DNA of 64,000 nucleotides from Galerina marginata (Eukaryota; Basidiomycota; Agaricomycetes; Agaricales; Galerinaceae), in contig JAECYW010000003.1 of the NCBI GenBank assembly GCA_023014335.1, positions 4,030,001 to 4,094,000 of the forward strand. Reading direction: 5' to 3'. The position numbers and the translations under genes were made by a program. Under the pieces are notes generated by a model that saw nothing but the letters and a program-made list of their open reading frames with translations, made no database searches and was not told where the DNA came from. Positions 43,601 through 56,535 of this stretch are shown here, piece by piece. The number at the start of each line of letters is the position of its first letter. Position 1 is the stretch's first letter.

Positions 43601-44957
43601 TGGAAAATCCCAACTATTACAACCTTCACAACACGAGCCATCAGCACGTTTCGGATCATCTATCGGAACTCGTCGAGACCACTCTGAACGATTTGGTCAA
43701 CTCAAAATGCATCTCTATCGGTATGTTTTTTTGCCTTCGTTGTGGTGAATGTTATCTGATCTTTTGGCAGAGGATGAAATGGACGTCGCTCCTCTCAACC
43801 TTGGCATGATCGCCGCATACTACAACATCTCATGTAAGCATGCCTTCAAATTCACGGACAAGACTGTTAACAATTGTGTTTGCAGACGTTACCGTGGAAG
43901 TATACACGCTATCCCTCAAGGAGCGAACCAAGTTGAAAGGCCTGCTAGAGGTTGTCTCATCCTCCGCCGAATTCGAGTCAATTCCTATCCGCCGCCACGA
44001 AGACACCCTGCTCCGACGCATCTATGATCGTGTTCCAGTCAAACTCGACCGTGCCGACTTCGAAGCTCCTCACTTCAAAACGTTCCTCCTACTTCAAGCC
44101 CACTTCTCTCGCATCCAACTTCCTCCAGACCTGGCAGCGGATCAGACCCTCGTATTGGAGAAGGTCCTCAATCTTCTCTCCGCTTGCGTTGATGTCATGT
44201 CGTCGAATGCATGGCTGAACGCCCTTGGTGCGATGGATCTCTCACAGATGTGCGTTCAAGCCATGTGGGAAACCGATTCGCCGTTGAAGCAGATTCCGCA
44301 CTTTGAACCTGACGTAAGCATTTGTGTATTTTGTTGCTGTTCTAAACTTAATCGTTTTGCTTCCTCAGGTTATCAAGAGGTGTAAAGACGCGAACATCGA
44401 ATCTGTGTACGACGTTATGGAGATGGAGGACGACCAACGCAACGAATTACTGCAGATGTCTCCGGCTCAGATGTAAGTGTTTATTTATCATTTATTCCCA
44501 TTGATCACTGATAGAACCTCTCAGGCGAGACGTTGCCACCTTCGTCAACTCGTACCCAACTTTAGATGTTTCTCATGAGCTCGTCAAAGGAGAGTACACC
44601 GCTGGCTCGTCCATCTTCCTGAAGGTTGCGCTGGCTCGTGATATCGATGAAGACGATCAAAGCGATCAAACTGTCGTCGCACCATTCTACCCACTGAAAA
44701 AACTCGCCAACTGGTGGCTCGTCGTCGGCGATCCTGCCACCCGCCAGCTGCTCGTCATCAAACGTGTTACCGTCACGAAGAGCCTTGCTGCCAAGCTCGA
44801 GTTCTCGCTGCCCAAAGGCAAACATTCACTAAAACTCTATGTGATCTGTGACTCCTACGTTGGTGCAGACCACGATATTGCCCTGGACCCTATCGATGTA
44901 GCTGAAGGAGAGGACAGCGATAGTGATGAAGACATGGACAGTGAGGAGGACGAGTAG
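37668..44957 (+). CDS. BRR2: Pre-mRNA-splicing helicase Brr2 (U5 snRNP 200-kDa type), intact
   Basis: Brr2 is the Ski2-like RNA helicase of the U5 snRNP that unwinds U4/U6 during spliceosome activation. The model has about 15 exons and encodes roughly 2,150 residues, the usual length. Exon 1 (37,668-39,236) holds the regulatory N-terminal region with a long acidic tract. Exon 2 (39,289-40,541) completes the first Walker A (GAGKT, split by the intron) and carries DEIH (39,607-39,618), [10 protein letters not shown] and [10 protein letters not shown]. The Sec63-like unit follows. Cassette 2 has APTGSGKT (42,139-42,162), DEVQ (42,507-42,518) and [10 protein letters not shown], then a second Sec63-like unit ([19 protein letters not shown]) and a Ser/Asp/Glu-rich C-terminus. 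Introns are 46-60 bp; for example 39,237-39,288, 40,542-40,598, 41,045-41,094, 42,388-42,440 and 42,698-42,749. No frame break was found. Confidence 0.96.
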
Positions 44958-45344
44958 ATGCTCCATTGTATTTTGCCGACGATTTCCCTTGCTTTTTTGT
45001 AACCCATAGTCATTTGTAATTTTTGTTATTTGATTTCTTTTGATCGGCATGACCACTGCTACCTCATAAATAAGATGCAGAAGACGGAAAACTAGAATGA
45101 TACATTATAAGTAAGGACAATAAAGATGGTATACAACGTTATGGAATACAATACAGATAAATTAGAGGTACAGGGAGAGACGTGGCTTTGATTTGGAAAT
45201 ACATGTGAGTCTCGATACCAATAAGGATAGAATTGTTGGTCAAGTCGGAAGAGGAATCATCCATAGGATACCGCCTTGCACATTATGGAAACGAGAGAAA
45301 CACCGACAAGAAAGATAAGGACGAAATAGAGTGGCCAACAAAGA
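44958..45344. other. Convergent 3' region between BRR2 and its neighbour
   Basis: About 390 bp with T-rich and ATAAAT-containing stretches, expected to hold both 3' UTRs. The same sequence follows the BRR2 relics at 11.65-12.1 kb (+) and, in part, 2.72-2.86 kb (-). Confidence 0.5.
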
Positions 45345-46204
45345 TCATGAAACCGGATACCGGCTTGACGGCGGAACACCGACGCAAACTGACGCCATGA
45401 GGGCTTCTTCTACGTTTAACCGCTTATCCCAAATTTGTGGGAAGTATTCCAGAGGGTTGCGATAGATGAGGTGGTTAAGGACGTGCCTAAACTGTTGCTC
45501 TTCCTGTGGCCGACGGATAATTAGATGGAGCACAGAAAAATGAGAACGTAGCACTGACAACAGTGAAAATTCGCAAGTGGCGCTTGCACCGCGATTTAAC
45601 CAGGTCCATGCATTCATAAAGAAAGAAGGCCGACATCTCATCTGTGGCATGGGCGCCAGCATGAGAAAAGAGCGTACGAAGGCATTGAAGGTGCAGCCTG
45701 GTCTTCATGTTGAATATCAATAACAACGCAGACATCTCGAACATCCCGAATGAGAGAAGGCCGAGTGATGAGAGGTCGCCGATGAAGGCGCAGATTGCGA
45801 GAGGGTCGACGTAGGAGGGTTCTACTGGATTTTGATGTTCTTTCGGCACACAATCAAGGGCGGCCTAGAGATGGGATGGGATGAGATGGAAGTGTCATAA
45901 CAAAATAAATCAGGATACGAACCAGCCAGTAATCCGTGAATGTGGCAACTGCCAAATCCACGATTTCATCCTGAAATGTGACATAAAGATCACTGTTTCT
46001 CCAGAAAAGGTCGTCAACCATGAATTTGACGATGAGAGCAAGCGATCTTGTGTATCGGCGCTGGGTAGCCGCAGTCGTATGAATATGAAGGACGACGTCG
46101 TTCAAGATGTCCTTGCATGAAAGAAGCTTGTTGGTTAGGTTCAGAGCGACGCCTTCGATGTCGTGAGGGTGGCATATCGGAAGTTGGACGATTGGAGGAG
46201 GCAT
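45345..46204 (-). CDS. Unidentified protein, convergent with BRR2
   Basis: The chosen start is MPPPIVQLPICHPHDIEG at 46,204. An in-frame upstream ATG at 46,288 lies directly after a TTATAAAAG box (about 46,292-46,300) and so is probably not transcribed. Exon 1 reads through FMVDDLFWRNSDLYVTFQDEI to TDYWL. An intron of about 55-60 bp follows, with acceptor near 45,866, then AALDCVPKEHQNPVEPSYVDPLAICAFIGDL and MSALLLIFNMKTRLHL. A second intron (donor GTCAGTGCT near 45,560) leads to EEQQFRHVLNHLIYRNPLEYFPQIWDK and a stop at 45,345. No known domain was recognised. A degenerate copy lies at 12,130-12,665 behind a BRR2 relic and lacks about 80 bp found here near 45,590-45,665, so that part of the exon model is uncertain. 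Confidence 0.6.
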
Positions 46205-47533
46205 TGGGGCTCTAACGCGTCTGTTATGAGCAGGAAGTGTATGGATTAGACGGAGAAGATAGGTGAAAGTGAAGGACACGAACAACATCTTTTATAAAGC
46301 GCGTCGAAGGGCCATGGTCCATCATCCACATCTGAAATGCTGTGGCACACAGCACGTGTCTACAACAGGATAAAGAAAAGCTGGCCCTCCGTGGACAATG
46401 CGAAAATCCACAAATTTTATTGCCTTTCTAGATTCGTTGTTGTGGTTACTACTGTCTCTTTCAATCGAGGAAGTGGAAATATTAGTACCTACCTCCCGAG
46501 CTCGGCCAGATGTTTTCTACTTACTGTGGCCACTGGTGTGGAGATAAAGACCGAATATCCATAGGTTCAGAAGGGTGGTATATCAAACTGCTGGAGTTTC
46601 AAGGCTTTCAATAAATGACACCAATGGCATGAAGTGGCACGGCGTAGATGCCTGACCAGCCAGGCGTCGTTTGCCTGTCAAACATAGATAAGTCTTCCTG
46701 CAGGTTTATCCTAATGAGGGGGGTATAGTCAATACGTCCAGTAGATCCATTTCAAAATTGATAGAGAGAGCTGAAGCTTGAAGCTGAATTATGATTGAAG
46801 ACGGTTCAAGTTGGCCCACGATGTTATCAAACTCAATTCAACCGGCCCTAAACTCAGGAAATATCCTGAAGATTTTCTATTTCTGACCATTTACATATTC
46901 AAGTTCAACCTGAATTGCCTCTCATTCACAGAACTCCCCAATGAACGCGGTCAGGCTGTTCTCTTGCAGCGAACCCATAAAACTCAGAGAATGATTAAGC
47001 CGCAGCGAGTACACCGATAATAGGAGAAGCCTGGGACATTGATTCTACGAGAAGGACGACGGTCCGGGTCCACGAGGAATCTCTTGGACGGTCATATCAT
47101 ACGCTATGGGATTCATTGAATGTTTCGCAGTTGCTTCTTCCTTTTGATATACTTTTAAATGGATTTTTAGCTTCCATATGTGTCCTACTGGGTCTCTTCG
47201 ATCACTTGGATGTTGTACCTCAATGGGCCGACTTTTCTACCTCGTGTGTCGCGGACATCCTTGACTTATCTGGACTAAAAGCAGCGAGTGTTCCCTCGCA
47301 TATGCCTTCTCCTCTGTGCCTTTGACTCAAGGATCCCTAACTACGGAAGGCGGAGCTGAATCAAATTTGTTCGCTCGAACATCAGACTGATTATGTTCAG
47401 CAGTTATCGCTTCCGGCTATGAATTCATGTGGACTCGCGACAAGGTGTCTCGGTGCGATAAGGACCGAAAACTATAAAGGCACATGCCCTTTCTTCATGG
47501 ACGATTAATCATTGTGTTCGAGTCGACAACAGA
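46205..47533. other. Intergenic; protease promoter at its end
   Basis: No gene was recognised. Short plus-strand ORFs (46,337-46,564; 46,811-47,020; 47,116-47,325) lack recognisable domains. A TATAAAG box at 47,473-47,479 sits 55-61 bp upstream of the protease ATG. Confidence 0.5.
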
Positions 47534-50238
47534 ATGACTTCCTTCAGCAAACTCCTAGCGTCTGCTCTTTTGGCCATAGCCTATGCATCTATTGGCTTTT
47601 CTACGCCCTTGGCCACACATGAGCGTCACGCGACACGACGTTCTATCACGGCAGACTCTGGTCTCGAGATTGAGACCTTCCACCCGACCAGCACATTCGA
47701 GGTTAGTCGCCTTAAAATGTTTATACTAAGTTCCGTTAATAACATCATCCTTTTTGCTAGACGTTTGAAGCAGGCATCGACCATCCACTTTCCAAGCGTG
47801 CCAAATTTTCCTTAAAAGACGCCGCAATCGCCTTTGTTGGTTCCCGCCTCTCCAAAAGTCCGGCTTCAGTTGCTTTCAAATCAGGATTCGCAGGAGACGT
47901 CTCACAACACGCGTTCCTCACCCAGACTCACGTATACTTCACGTCTTCTTGCGATATGCCATATAAGCTCACTAAATCCCATTTTCTCAGGACGGCGTTC
48001 CATTCGCAAATGCTGTAGCAAATGTCGGTTTCAACAAGGACCAGAAAGTAAGCAGTCATGTGGCACCAATGGATCAGTACGTCGCTTATATTTCGATTTT
48101 TTCTTTAGGTCGTCTCTTTTGGCTCGTCTTTTGTTACTCCTAGTAAGTTACTACATCATGCTTTCGACAGCCTTTTTGACAACGGTTTTCAAACAGAAAC
48201 CATCGCATCTTCTACACCAACGATCCCTCTTGCTGATGCGATCGCAACAGCTGAGAAAGCATTAGGCGGAAAATTCAACAACCATCCTGCTACTTTGGAA
48301 TTCTTTGCCAAGCCAGACAACACGGCTGTCCTTACCCACGTCATCCAAATCGAAAATGATCAAACCGGCGCATGGCTCGAGGCATTCGTGGACGCCCATT
48401 CCGGCGACCTCATCTCAGTGACAGACTTTGTCTCGAAAGCTTCTGTATGTCTTCTTTTTCTCTCATCCTAACCCCGTTTACTTCTCTTGAGTGATTCTCA
48501 TGATCCGTTGCAGTACCTCGTGCTACCAATGCAAAAGGAAACACTTTTGGATGGGTTTGAACTCTTGACTGATCCTGCTGATCTCCTCGCTTCGCCACTG
48601 GGATGGCATAATACCGGTACGGACAACACAACGTGAGAATAGTATTACTACACTCCACTTGAGAACGTAGCTGATAAGATAATTCTGTTCCCAGTGCCAC
48701 AGCGTGAGTGTGTCGTCTTCCTTGGCAAAGGACGAACTCTCATCCTATCTGTAGAGGAAACAATGCGATCGCATTCAAGGCTTCACAAACTGCGACTACT
48801 GGCCAATCCTCTCCAGATCTTAACTTTGTCTTTACCCAAGATCCCAACTCTAGCCCAACGGCGCAAGTCAATATTGATGCTGCCCGCGTCAATGCATTCT
48901 ATGTCGTCAATACCATGCACGACCTGACATATCGGTACGCACATTTAACTGGGCCATTTTCTGGTACTAAATCGCCCCCCAGATATGGATTTACAGAAGT
49001 ACTTCCTCTCCGTTTCTCTTCACCGTACATCTTTCCTAAGTCGCCCCTTTTTAGTCCTCTTTCAATTTCCAGAACAGCAACTTCAATCTAGGAGGTGTCG
49101 GAAATGACCGTGTTACTATCTCTGTTCAAGATGCTGCCGGAACGAATAACGCAGATTTCGCAACACCTCCTGAGTCAGTGATCCTAATTTTCTGAGCTCT
49201 TTGTTTTCGTTGATTTTCATTATCGTAGTGGGCAATCAGGACGAATGAGTCAGTACTCTGCAATCTCATATTCACCTCTATCTAAACTTGCCTCTAGGAA
49301 TGTTTTTGTTCACGTCGACCAATGTAAACTACCCTTTTTCCCCTCTTAGAGAACCCATGCTGACCTTCTTTAGCCCAATCGAGACGGCGCTCTTGAGAAC
49401 GACATCGTCACCCACGAGAACACCCACGGAGTCACAAACCGCATGACGGGTGGTGGCACTGGTCGTTGCCTGCAAACAACTGAAGCCGGCGGAATGGGAG
49501 AAGGTTGGTCAGATACCATGGCTAAGTGAGGATCAAACGACATTTTTACTTCTTACTTTGATTAACTATTCGTGTAGCTGGAACGAGAAGACCTCAGCCG
49601 ATGTTCCCGATTATGTTCTGGGTCAATACGTGATCAACAATCCTCTTGGGATCCGTACTCACCCTTACTCAACGAATGCGTACGTCAAAGAGCGATTGTA
49701 GCCTTCGTCTTGCCTTCTAACATATTTGACTAACAGGGTTACGAACCCGCTCCGATACTCCGACCTCAAGGTGCGGACCGAAGTTCATGGTAAGGGTTCC
49801 TGAAATTATGTGTTGCCATTCATTTCGATAACAAAATTTTATAGCTATCGGAGAAGTCTGGGCGAACATGCTCCACAACGTCTATGCCAGCCTTGTTGGT
49901 GCCCATGGCTGGTCAGCAACAGCTCGGACGGACCCGACCACTTCAGAAGGAAACGTCGTATTCTTGCACCTTTTCTTAGACGCGCTTGCCCTCCAGCCTT
50001 GCAACCCGACCTGTAAGTTTAAAAGCACGAAGCCACTTGTATTTTCCGATACTGAGCATCACTTCTTTTTCCATTAGTCTTGACCGCTCGTAATGCTTGG
50101 ATTCAAGCGGACGTAAACCGTTACGGAGGCGCGAATGCATGTCTTCTTTGGAAGGCGTTCGCCAGCCGCGGCTTGGGCTTTAATGCTGCTAATCACACAG
50201 ACGACACTGCCGTGCCGCCAGCCTGTGTCGATGCTTGA
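47534..50238 (+). CDS. Fungalysin (M36) secreted metallopeptidase
   Basis: Extracellular zinc endoprotease of the fungalysin family. The start [20 protein letters not shown] is a signal peptide. A FTP-type propeptide follows ([11 protein letters not shown] block near 48,415-48,445), then the M36 catalytic domain. Zinc ligands are visible as HENTHG (49,413-49,430, HExxH) and the downstream Glu of GEGWSD (49,497-49,514). [14 protein letters not shown] and the closing [22 protein letters not shown] are typical of the family. About a dozen introns of 45-65 bp are needed, for example 47,702-47,760. After removing them the frame runs to a stop at 50,236-50,238. The family's usual residue after HE is Tyr, and here it is Asn. 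Roughly 600 residues, normal length. Its likely role is extracellular protein degradation. Confidence 0.93.
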
Positions 50239-52871
50239 TCTCAGTCGACTAAGTAACTGCGAGGAACAGGGCTCGTAGCCTGTAAATTATGGTTCTAGTC
50301 AAAAGTTGTTGGGTTTTACGGTCCATTTCATATATATCTATTTGCAACTGATTTGCTGTTATTGTTCTGCACTGTTAACCGAAGCTTGAAGCTTGCAAAG
50401 GCGCCGCACATATCACGGCATGCGGACGTCTGTTAGCTGACGAGTAGTCAGCTTAATGCCGTCTTGTGTGGGGAAGAACATGGTGCATTGCCATGCTGGA
50501 ATGTCCGCAACATAAGGATTTATTTATTTACGAATATTCATCCAACGTTATTGCTCTTGCCTTATGGCGCAACCTGGGGCCTGGAGAGCATGAAGGACTA
50601 AAAATGATCTGGAGCTGGAAGATAAGAATTCAACACGCCTGGTAAAGTTCAAGCACATTTGTAAAATTTTGTATAAGACACCCCTTAGGGTGGCTTCAAG
50701 AAGCCAGTTGACTTGTTCAAAAGTGCTCTGAGGGTATATGACTACTTTTGTTGGCCTTCTGTATGCTTTCCATTCTTCGCATGCAAAACAGGTACTCACG
50801 TTCGCACATAACGCCTTGTCAATTGGTCAATGATTCGCAGACAGAAAGGATCCTCGGCCTGATTTTGCTAACTAAATGTTCTTCAATAAAACCATCGAGA
50901 AGACCAAGGTTGGTCAACGCGTTCTCCGCCTCGAAAAGCAAGGACAAAATATTCAGCGGCTTGAGGAAATCCCCAATGTCGGCGAGGATTAAAGTAAACA
51001 CTCCCTTGTCTAACCATAAGTAGCTCTGCAGGCTTCGCGTTCCAAAAATTCGTTGTTGGGTTCGCGGGCGATATCGACGGCCCAATTTCACCATGGTGTT
51101 TCATTCAGCGCCAATGAGTCGGAGTAGTCATTGTTGGGGAGTGGTGTGTGGTATAGTGGAGCATCTCGACCGTTATTTGGGCCAATATTAATCGCTACAG
51201 GGTAGGAACTTGCAGGGATAGGGTTATTTAACCATGATAATATCAAAAAGCCGTCATGAGCTCGTATTCCTGCGTGAAACGGAGGGTGTCTCCATTTAAG
51301 TAGTCAAGAATGGGAGAGAAACTGTTGGACGTGAATAACTTCTTCGGGAGATAACGCACGGTCGTCGCTCCAATGATTTGGGAGAACAGGTAGCGGAAAT
51401 TTGGAGAAAGCGAACTATGTATAGAACGGTGTCAAAGGGAGAGAAATGTTACGAGGAGCTGAGGCTGGTTTAGAAGCCCGATTTCGACATCGATAGGCCC
51501 TTGCCTCTGGATCTTGGGCGACTGTCTTCGCAGGTTGTCTTAAATTCGAACATCAGCCGCAAACTGGGAAAGGTTGAACATCTCATACTATTTTGACGCC
51601 CTGGACGTATATCAAAGCTGTGGCTATAGAAGTCAGACCCATTCCTTCCAACAGGATTAGTTCGGTAATTCTGAACGGACGTTGTTATCGGTTGTGAGTC
51701 GGTAATTATTCCGAGGATATAATCGAGTAACCAGCCCGAGTCACCGCCTCTGCTTGTATTAAGTGGGAGTTGGAAGTTCCTCGTCGTCAGTGCCTGTCCG
51801 CGAAAGAAACGGCGAATCGAGGTGAATAACCGAATAAAGATGAAGGACTATGAACGCCACAGATGTAGCCCATCAAGGATAAAGAGCAGAAGGAAAAAAA
51901 AGAGGCGTATCGTCGACGTTTTGAAGCCTTTGTCAGTATACAAACTCCGAGATCATCATCTCGTCCACAATGAATATTTATAGCAAGACGCGTGTAACAA
52001 CACCTGCCTGAGGGGGCGACGAAGAAGCGGCCTATGGGGGCTGATTTGTATGTTAATTCTGATAAACGTGTATGAATGAGTCTTGATATTTCAAATTCAA
52101 ACTGGGGAAAGAAATTAGCAAGGTCTTGACGATCTACTTATCGCCTCGCATGAGTGACGTGCTGTGGTCCTTGTTCTTGTAGTCAATTGACTGTCAACAT
52201 CACGGGAAACCGTCGGAAGGGCGCGTCGCCTAGTTATTCCGAGTACAATGGTGAATATTATGAAGAACAGCCACGAAGACGTCATTGTGGGCGTACTCGT
52301 GAAGCTGTCGTGCGCATGTCAGGTCCATCTTACGAAGGCGTCCGGCAAGGGGGGTTATAATGCAAATGTACGCGCGTATAACCTGCTGTGCACTTCTAGC
52401 GCGTGGAAACAACGTGTTTTCGCATCCAACAAGGGTTCCAACACGAATGGGCGCTGATTTGATCTATAAAAAAACCAGAAAGTGAGCAGGGAACACGAGT
52501 CGATCACCTCGAGGCTGCCTGCCCGCCTAACATTACCTGATTAGGAGAATCCCGCCATAATAGGTGTGGGAAACGGCGGTTTTGGCGCGTCGATCATCTG
52601 GCGGACACCCAGAAACGGTCAGATTGCGAGGTGAGTCAGTTGTAGCCAAGTACATCACCGAGGACGAACCCTTCGGCCGTGTAGGTGGTGGGGCGGTGTG
52701 ACAGAAATAAATGGTTTTACAAAGTCCGGTTTGGATTGGGCAAACACGAGTGCCCTTGTTCTATAAGGCGAACAATTGTCAGCGATTTCAACACAGCACT
52801 CCCATCTTTGCTTCCCTCCAACACCGTTCCAGCTAATCCCTTTGTTTTTCCATCTGTCCAATCGACTCTCG
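50239..52871. other. Long intergenic region without a recognised gene
   Basis: Small ORFs on both strands (for example 50,548-50,799 and 50,819-51,094, minus; 50,748-51,023, plus) show no domain I can name. No terminal repeats, poly-A tail or retroelement motifs were seen. TATAAAAA at 52,466-52,473 and the pyrimidine-rich stretch near 52,790-52,870 may belong to the promoter of the next gene. Confidence 0.4.
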
Positions 52872-54126
52872 ATGTCTTTCCCGACCGATTCTGCCCTCTT
52901 CTCCCTTGCCCAGCCTGAACCCTGGGCCTGGTATGACGCCACGATGGGCGCTTACCAGCAAGAAGCTGCGCACGATGCGAACGATCCGCAAGGTAACCTT
53001 TTTTGCAAGCGCCAATGAGCCTGAAAGTTAATCCTGATTAGCAGCCGGTTATTTTTCTGATTTTTGGTACTCCGGAGACGTCTCTCCTCTGTCGACAATG
53101 GACGGATCAGCGTATAATTGGCTCTATAATCCATCCTTTGCCAAATCGCCATCGATTGCGCCGCTACCAGCGCTTAACCCACAGTCTATCACCGGAGTCG
53201 ACCAGATATATTACGATTTCATCGATCCATTCGTATCGGCCAAGTGGTCACCGGCGTCGTCGACAACGTCGGCAGGCGACGTTGATCTAGACAATTGGAT
53301 CCTCCCGTCCATGTACGCCGATGCTCCTGCGACAGAGGTCGCGACAATGCCCTGTTGCATGTCCGACCCTCGGCCCCAAATTTCCCCGCCGCCGCCGATA
53401 ACCTCACGCCGCGATGGGCGAAGTCGTTGTTCTGTCCTCCTAACCGGAGAGATAGAACCGCCAAATCAATTTATATTCAACCAGCAACCTGAAACAGGTT
53501 ATAACACCTGCTCCGAGTTCGAACTCGTCGAGCGGGACCTTAAACACGCCCTGCACACTGATCGAAGGTAAAGTGATTGGTGTCCCATCTCTCGAATAGG
53601 AAGCTGACAACGATTTCTATCCTTCATAATAGCCGATCGGTGAGGGGATCACGGCGTATCCGCAGCCACGCAAGGCCTTCCAATGCCAGAGCCAGTGAAC
53701 CAGAGAGGAGGGCAAGTGCGGATCCAGAGGACACGGTTTGGAAATTCGTACAATGCACAGGCGAGACATCAACACAGTCCTCCGTAAGTGCCTCGACGGC
53801 GTCGAATACATCTCGTCGTCCATCAACATCCTCGGTCCCTAAGCCATCTACTCTGCAACTGCGATGGCAATCGTATCCGTCTCTCTCGGACCAGGTATCG
53901 GAATCAAGGAGGAGAAAACCCTACGAGCGTCCCGAAGCTCATGAGTCTTCAGTCCCACCAGCGAAGCGAAAGAGATCGCCGCCAAGGCTTCGTGCTGAGA
54001 AGAAAAGCAAATCCCAGGCGATGTTTGTTATGGAAGACCCGACGTAAGTAATTTGACGCACCAGTTTGAACTTGAAATCATATTAACATGAGCGCCAGTG
54101 TACCCGGTTATCGTCACAGGTGTTGA
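52872..54126 (+). CDS. Unidentified Ser/Pro-rich basic protein, possibly nuclear
   Basis: The start MSFPTDSALFSLAQPEPWAW was chosen because the frame upstream lacks coding character. Exons are 52,872-52,992, 53,045-53,567, about 53,633-54,043 and 54,099-54,126, joined by introns whose removal keeps the frame (AGYFSDFWYSG follows the first intron). The protein is about 360 residues. The first half is acidic or aromatic (QIYYDFIDPFVSAKW). The second half is Ser/Arg-rich with a strong basic, nuclear-localisation-like cluster (PPAKRKRSPPRLRAEKKSKS near 53,960-54,015). It ends VPGYRHRC. No DNA-binding domain was recognised. A transcription-related role would be a guess from composition only. Confidence 0.6.
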
Positions 54127-54702
54127 GTTGGAAGACGGCGAGGAACGAGGGCAACAGTCGAGGAGGGAAGTCAGATCGTGGAGGTTCGAGATTGAGATAT
54201 TAATTTTTTTGTTTCCGAACTATTTATATCTAATCTGTTCTCGTGGGAATATCCCGTCGGCACGATCACTGTCGGCATCCATACATTGTCCACAATGTCA
54301 CCTTAACACAACCACAATGTCCAGCTTGGAGTACAATGAGAAGGTTTTGCGCACAACTGTCTGGAGGGAAGAATATGCTTTCATTTTTCTCGGCTAAGCT
54401 AGACGTACGACCATCGTTTGAGCAGACTTGAACCTCGCTTGAACTTCTGGACGGAATTTGGCGGACAAATCATGGAAGAACTCATAGCAGACATTGACAT
54501 GACACTGTGGATACAGAAATCGGAATACAGATGGATTACCGAGTACGAAACGGACCTGATCAGTTGCAGGAGGTGGAGGAATAATCAGATAAGTACTGCG
54601 TTTCTGGGAGGCGGAGTTTGTCTGATGTCGCACAATTGTGATTTGGAGATTAGATTCTTGTTTTGAGCGCAAGGCAGATTGTGCGGCGATCAGCAAGAAA
54701 AA
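54127..54702. other. Intergenic, no recognised gene
   Basis: The plus-strand frame 54,418-54,666 and minus-strand frame 54,394-54,696 overlap each other and show no domain. The region presumably holds the 3' UTR of the preceding gene and the promoter of the F-box gene. Confidence 0.4.
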
Positions 54703-56535
54703 ATGCCACTCATGTTGCCCTTAGCCATGTCCGTCACTCTCCCGTACGATGTGTTGGAGCAGGTTGTAGTTTACATTGATGACTACCACGACGTTCTCAA
54801 TTTTGCTTTATCCAATAAGGACGCCTACTCAGTGGCGGTACCCCAGCACCTCCACTACCGCGATATCCGTTGCAAACTGCGTAACCCCTCCGTGTGGCAA
54901 TGGCTCTCCCGTTCGGAAAACCGCCGAGTGGCGCACATACGCTCTCTTACTATATTACCAGAGGATACAAAACACCATTGGTTGCCTTCCGAGCATTTGT
55001 ATGACCTCCGCCGACGCCTCCCGGCCGAGCTTTCCGGACATGAATCTCCAAGTATGCGCCGCCCCACAGAAGAGATGTTGCGCGACTCTGAGTGGAAGTT
55101 AGTCGCTGCCCTAAAGAGGATGTCAAATCTACAGCGATTCCGGTGGTATCATGCACCCCGCCCCCAATTAAATGGTAGCGATAATGTCTGGAGTACTCTC
55201 AAACGATTGGGCTCAGTCAAGGAGGTGGACGCCGTAGACTCCAGTTTTTATTTTCCACAGGCAGGAGTAAAATTCATGGCCCTTTCAGAAACTGTGCGTA
55301 TCTTAGATTTGATCTGAACTTAGCCTAAGAGTTGACACTCTAACACTCTATTAGTTTCTCTCTTTAACTGGCTTGACAAGCTTCAAACATCGAACAACAA
55401 TCTGCGACAGTTCCCCAGATGACGAGGATCCCGAGATACCTTTACTTGAGGAAATGATTGCGTATAAACTCCCAGAGCTCAGAGTACAATTCTTTCTGTG
55501 GATAAATGCCGAACCTTTGTCTAACTCGATCAACTTGCATTTAGGTTTTAGCCCTTGAGCTTGACCACAATGAGCAACGCAATGGCACGGCAAACATTAC
55601 CTTCCTAATGAACAACGCTCAGTGGTCATTACTACGCGTACTACGTTTACAAGGGGTGAACTGCCGAGCGCCAGACCTTGTGAAATTTTTGGTTTCTCAT
55701 CCCACCCTCGAAGAACTTGCTCTTGCAGAGATGATGCCAGGACACGCCTGAACGCAGGTTGACCTCCCGAGGGACGCTTTACCCAATTTACGATATCTGG
55801 AGTGTTCGTCTGCCCAAGCGGTCGGATTGTTGAAAAACAGGCCCGATAATTCCCTGAAAACCCTACGTGGCGTCGAAGTGCACGATACGATCGTTGATTC
55901 AGATTATTTTACCTGGGACGAAGACTGGGAGGACGGTGAGTTAGACGATGATGCGGCCGACAAGAAACAACCGTCGCCGTGGAAGGAGCAGTTCTTAAAG
56001 TGCCTTAAGGCCCAAACTTCCATCACCAATCTGAGGGTTACGTCCATCGACGTTTCTCAGGAGATGGAAACACTATCGATCGTTGTCCCGCAGATAAAAG
56101 AACTAGACATAGGCGACAGGATTTCGGATGCGATCTCAGTAAGTACCTGTACCGCGTTATGCAATCCCATATATGATAGGTTCTGCAAAACTTACAATGC
56201 CGTTCATATAGGCCAACGAGTGGCATAGACTATACTCCCTCTTCCCGCTCCTCGAAGTAATTTGGGCAGGGCATCTCTTATCTCTTGATTCAGTCGTAAA
56301 GCTGACTCCTGAGGCGGCTGTTTGGACTGACCGGGTAATACAGGCCCTCGCTCGGTCGTGCCCAAGGCTGAGGGTGATACTAATTGGCGTGTGGGCGAAA
56401 AAAGCGGTGATTATCAGGGGAGCAGAGTCGAGCGTTGGGGTAAGTTGGGTCGTGCGGAGATGGGAGGAGAGTGAAGACGCTCAGGCAAAAGATGGGGAAC
56501 AAGTTTTTGGCCTAGAATACTTTTTGAACCAATAA
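54703..56535 (+). CDS. F-box/LRR-like protein with an in-frame UGA
   Basis: The start MPLMLPLAMSVTLPYDVLEQ leads straight into an F-box-like helix set (LPYDVLEQVVVYIDDYHDVLNFALSNKDAY). Leucine-rich segments follow: VAALKRMSNLQRFRW, LLRVLRLQGVN, HPTLEELALAEMM, NLRYLEC, SLKTLRGVEV and CPRLRVILIG. F-box proteins act as substrate adaptors of SCF ubiquitin ligases. Introns are inferred near 55,294-55,352, at a GTACAATTC donor near 55,488 (which restores the frame to VLALELDHNEQ), and near 56,140-56,212. After those the frame is open except for TGA at 55,749-55,751. The homologous reading continues on both sides without a shift. This could be a nonsense mutation, or the stop could lie in an optional 78-nt intron (55,680-55,757). 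Confidence 0.7.

Noticed and set aside
50548..51104. Possible retroelement fragment (minus-strand frames)
   Set aside because: No reverse transcriptase, integrase or protease motif could be identified, and there are no terminal repeats.
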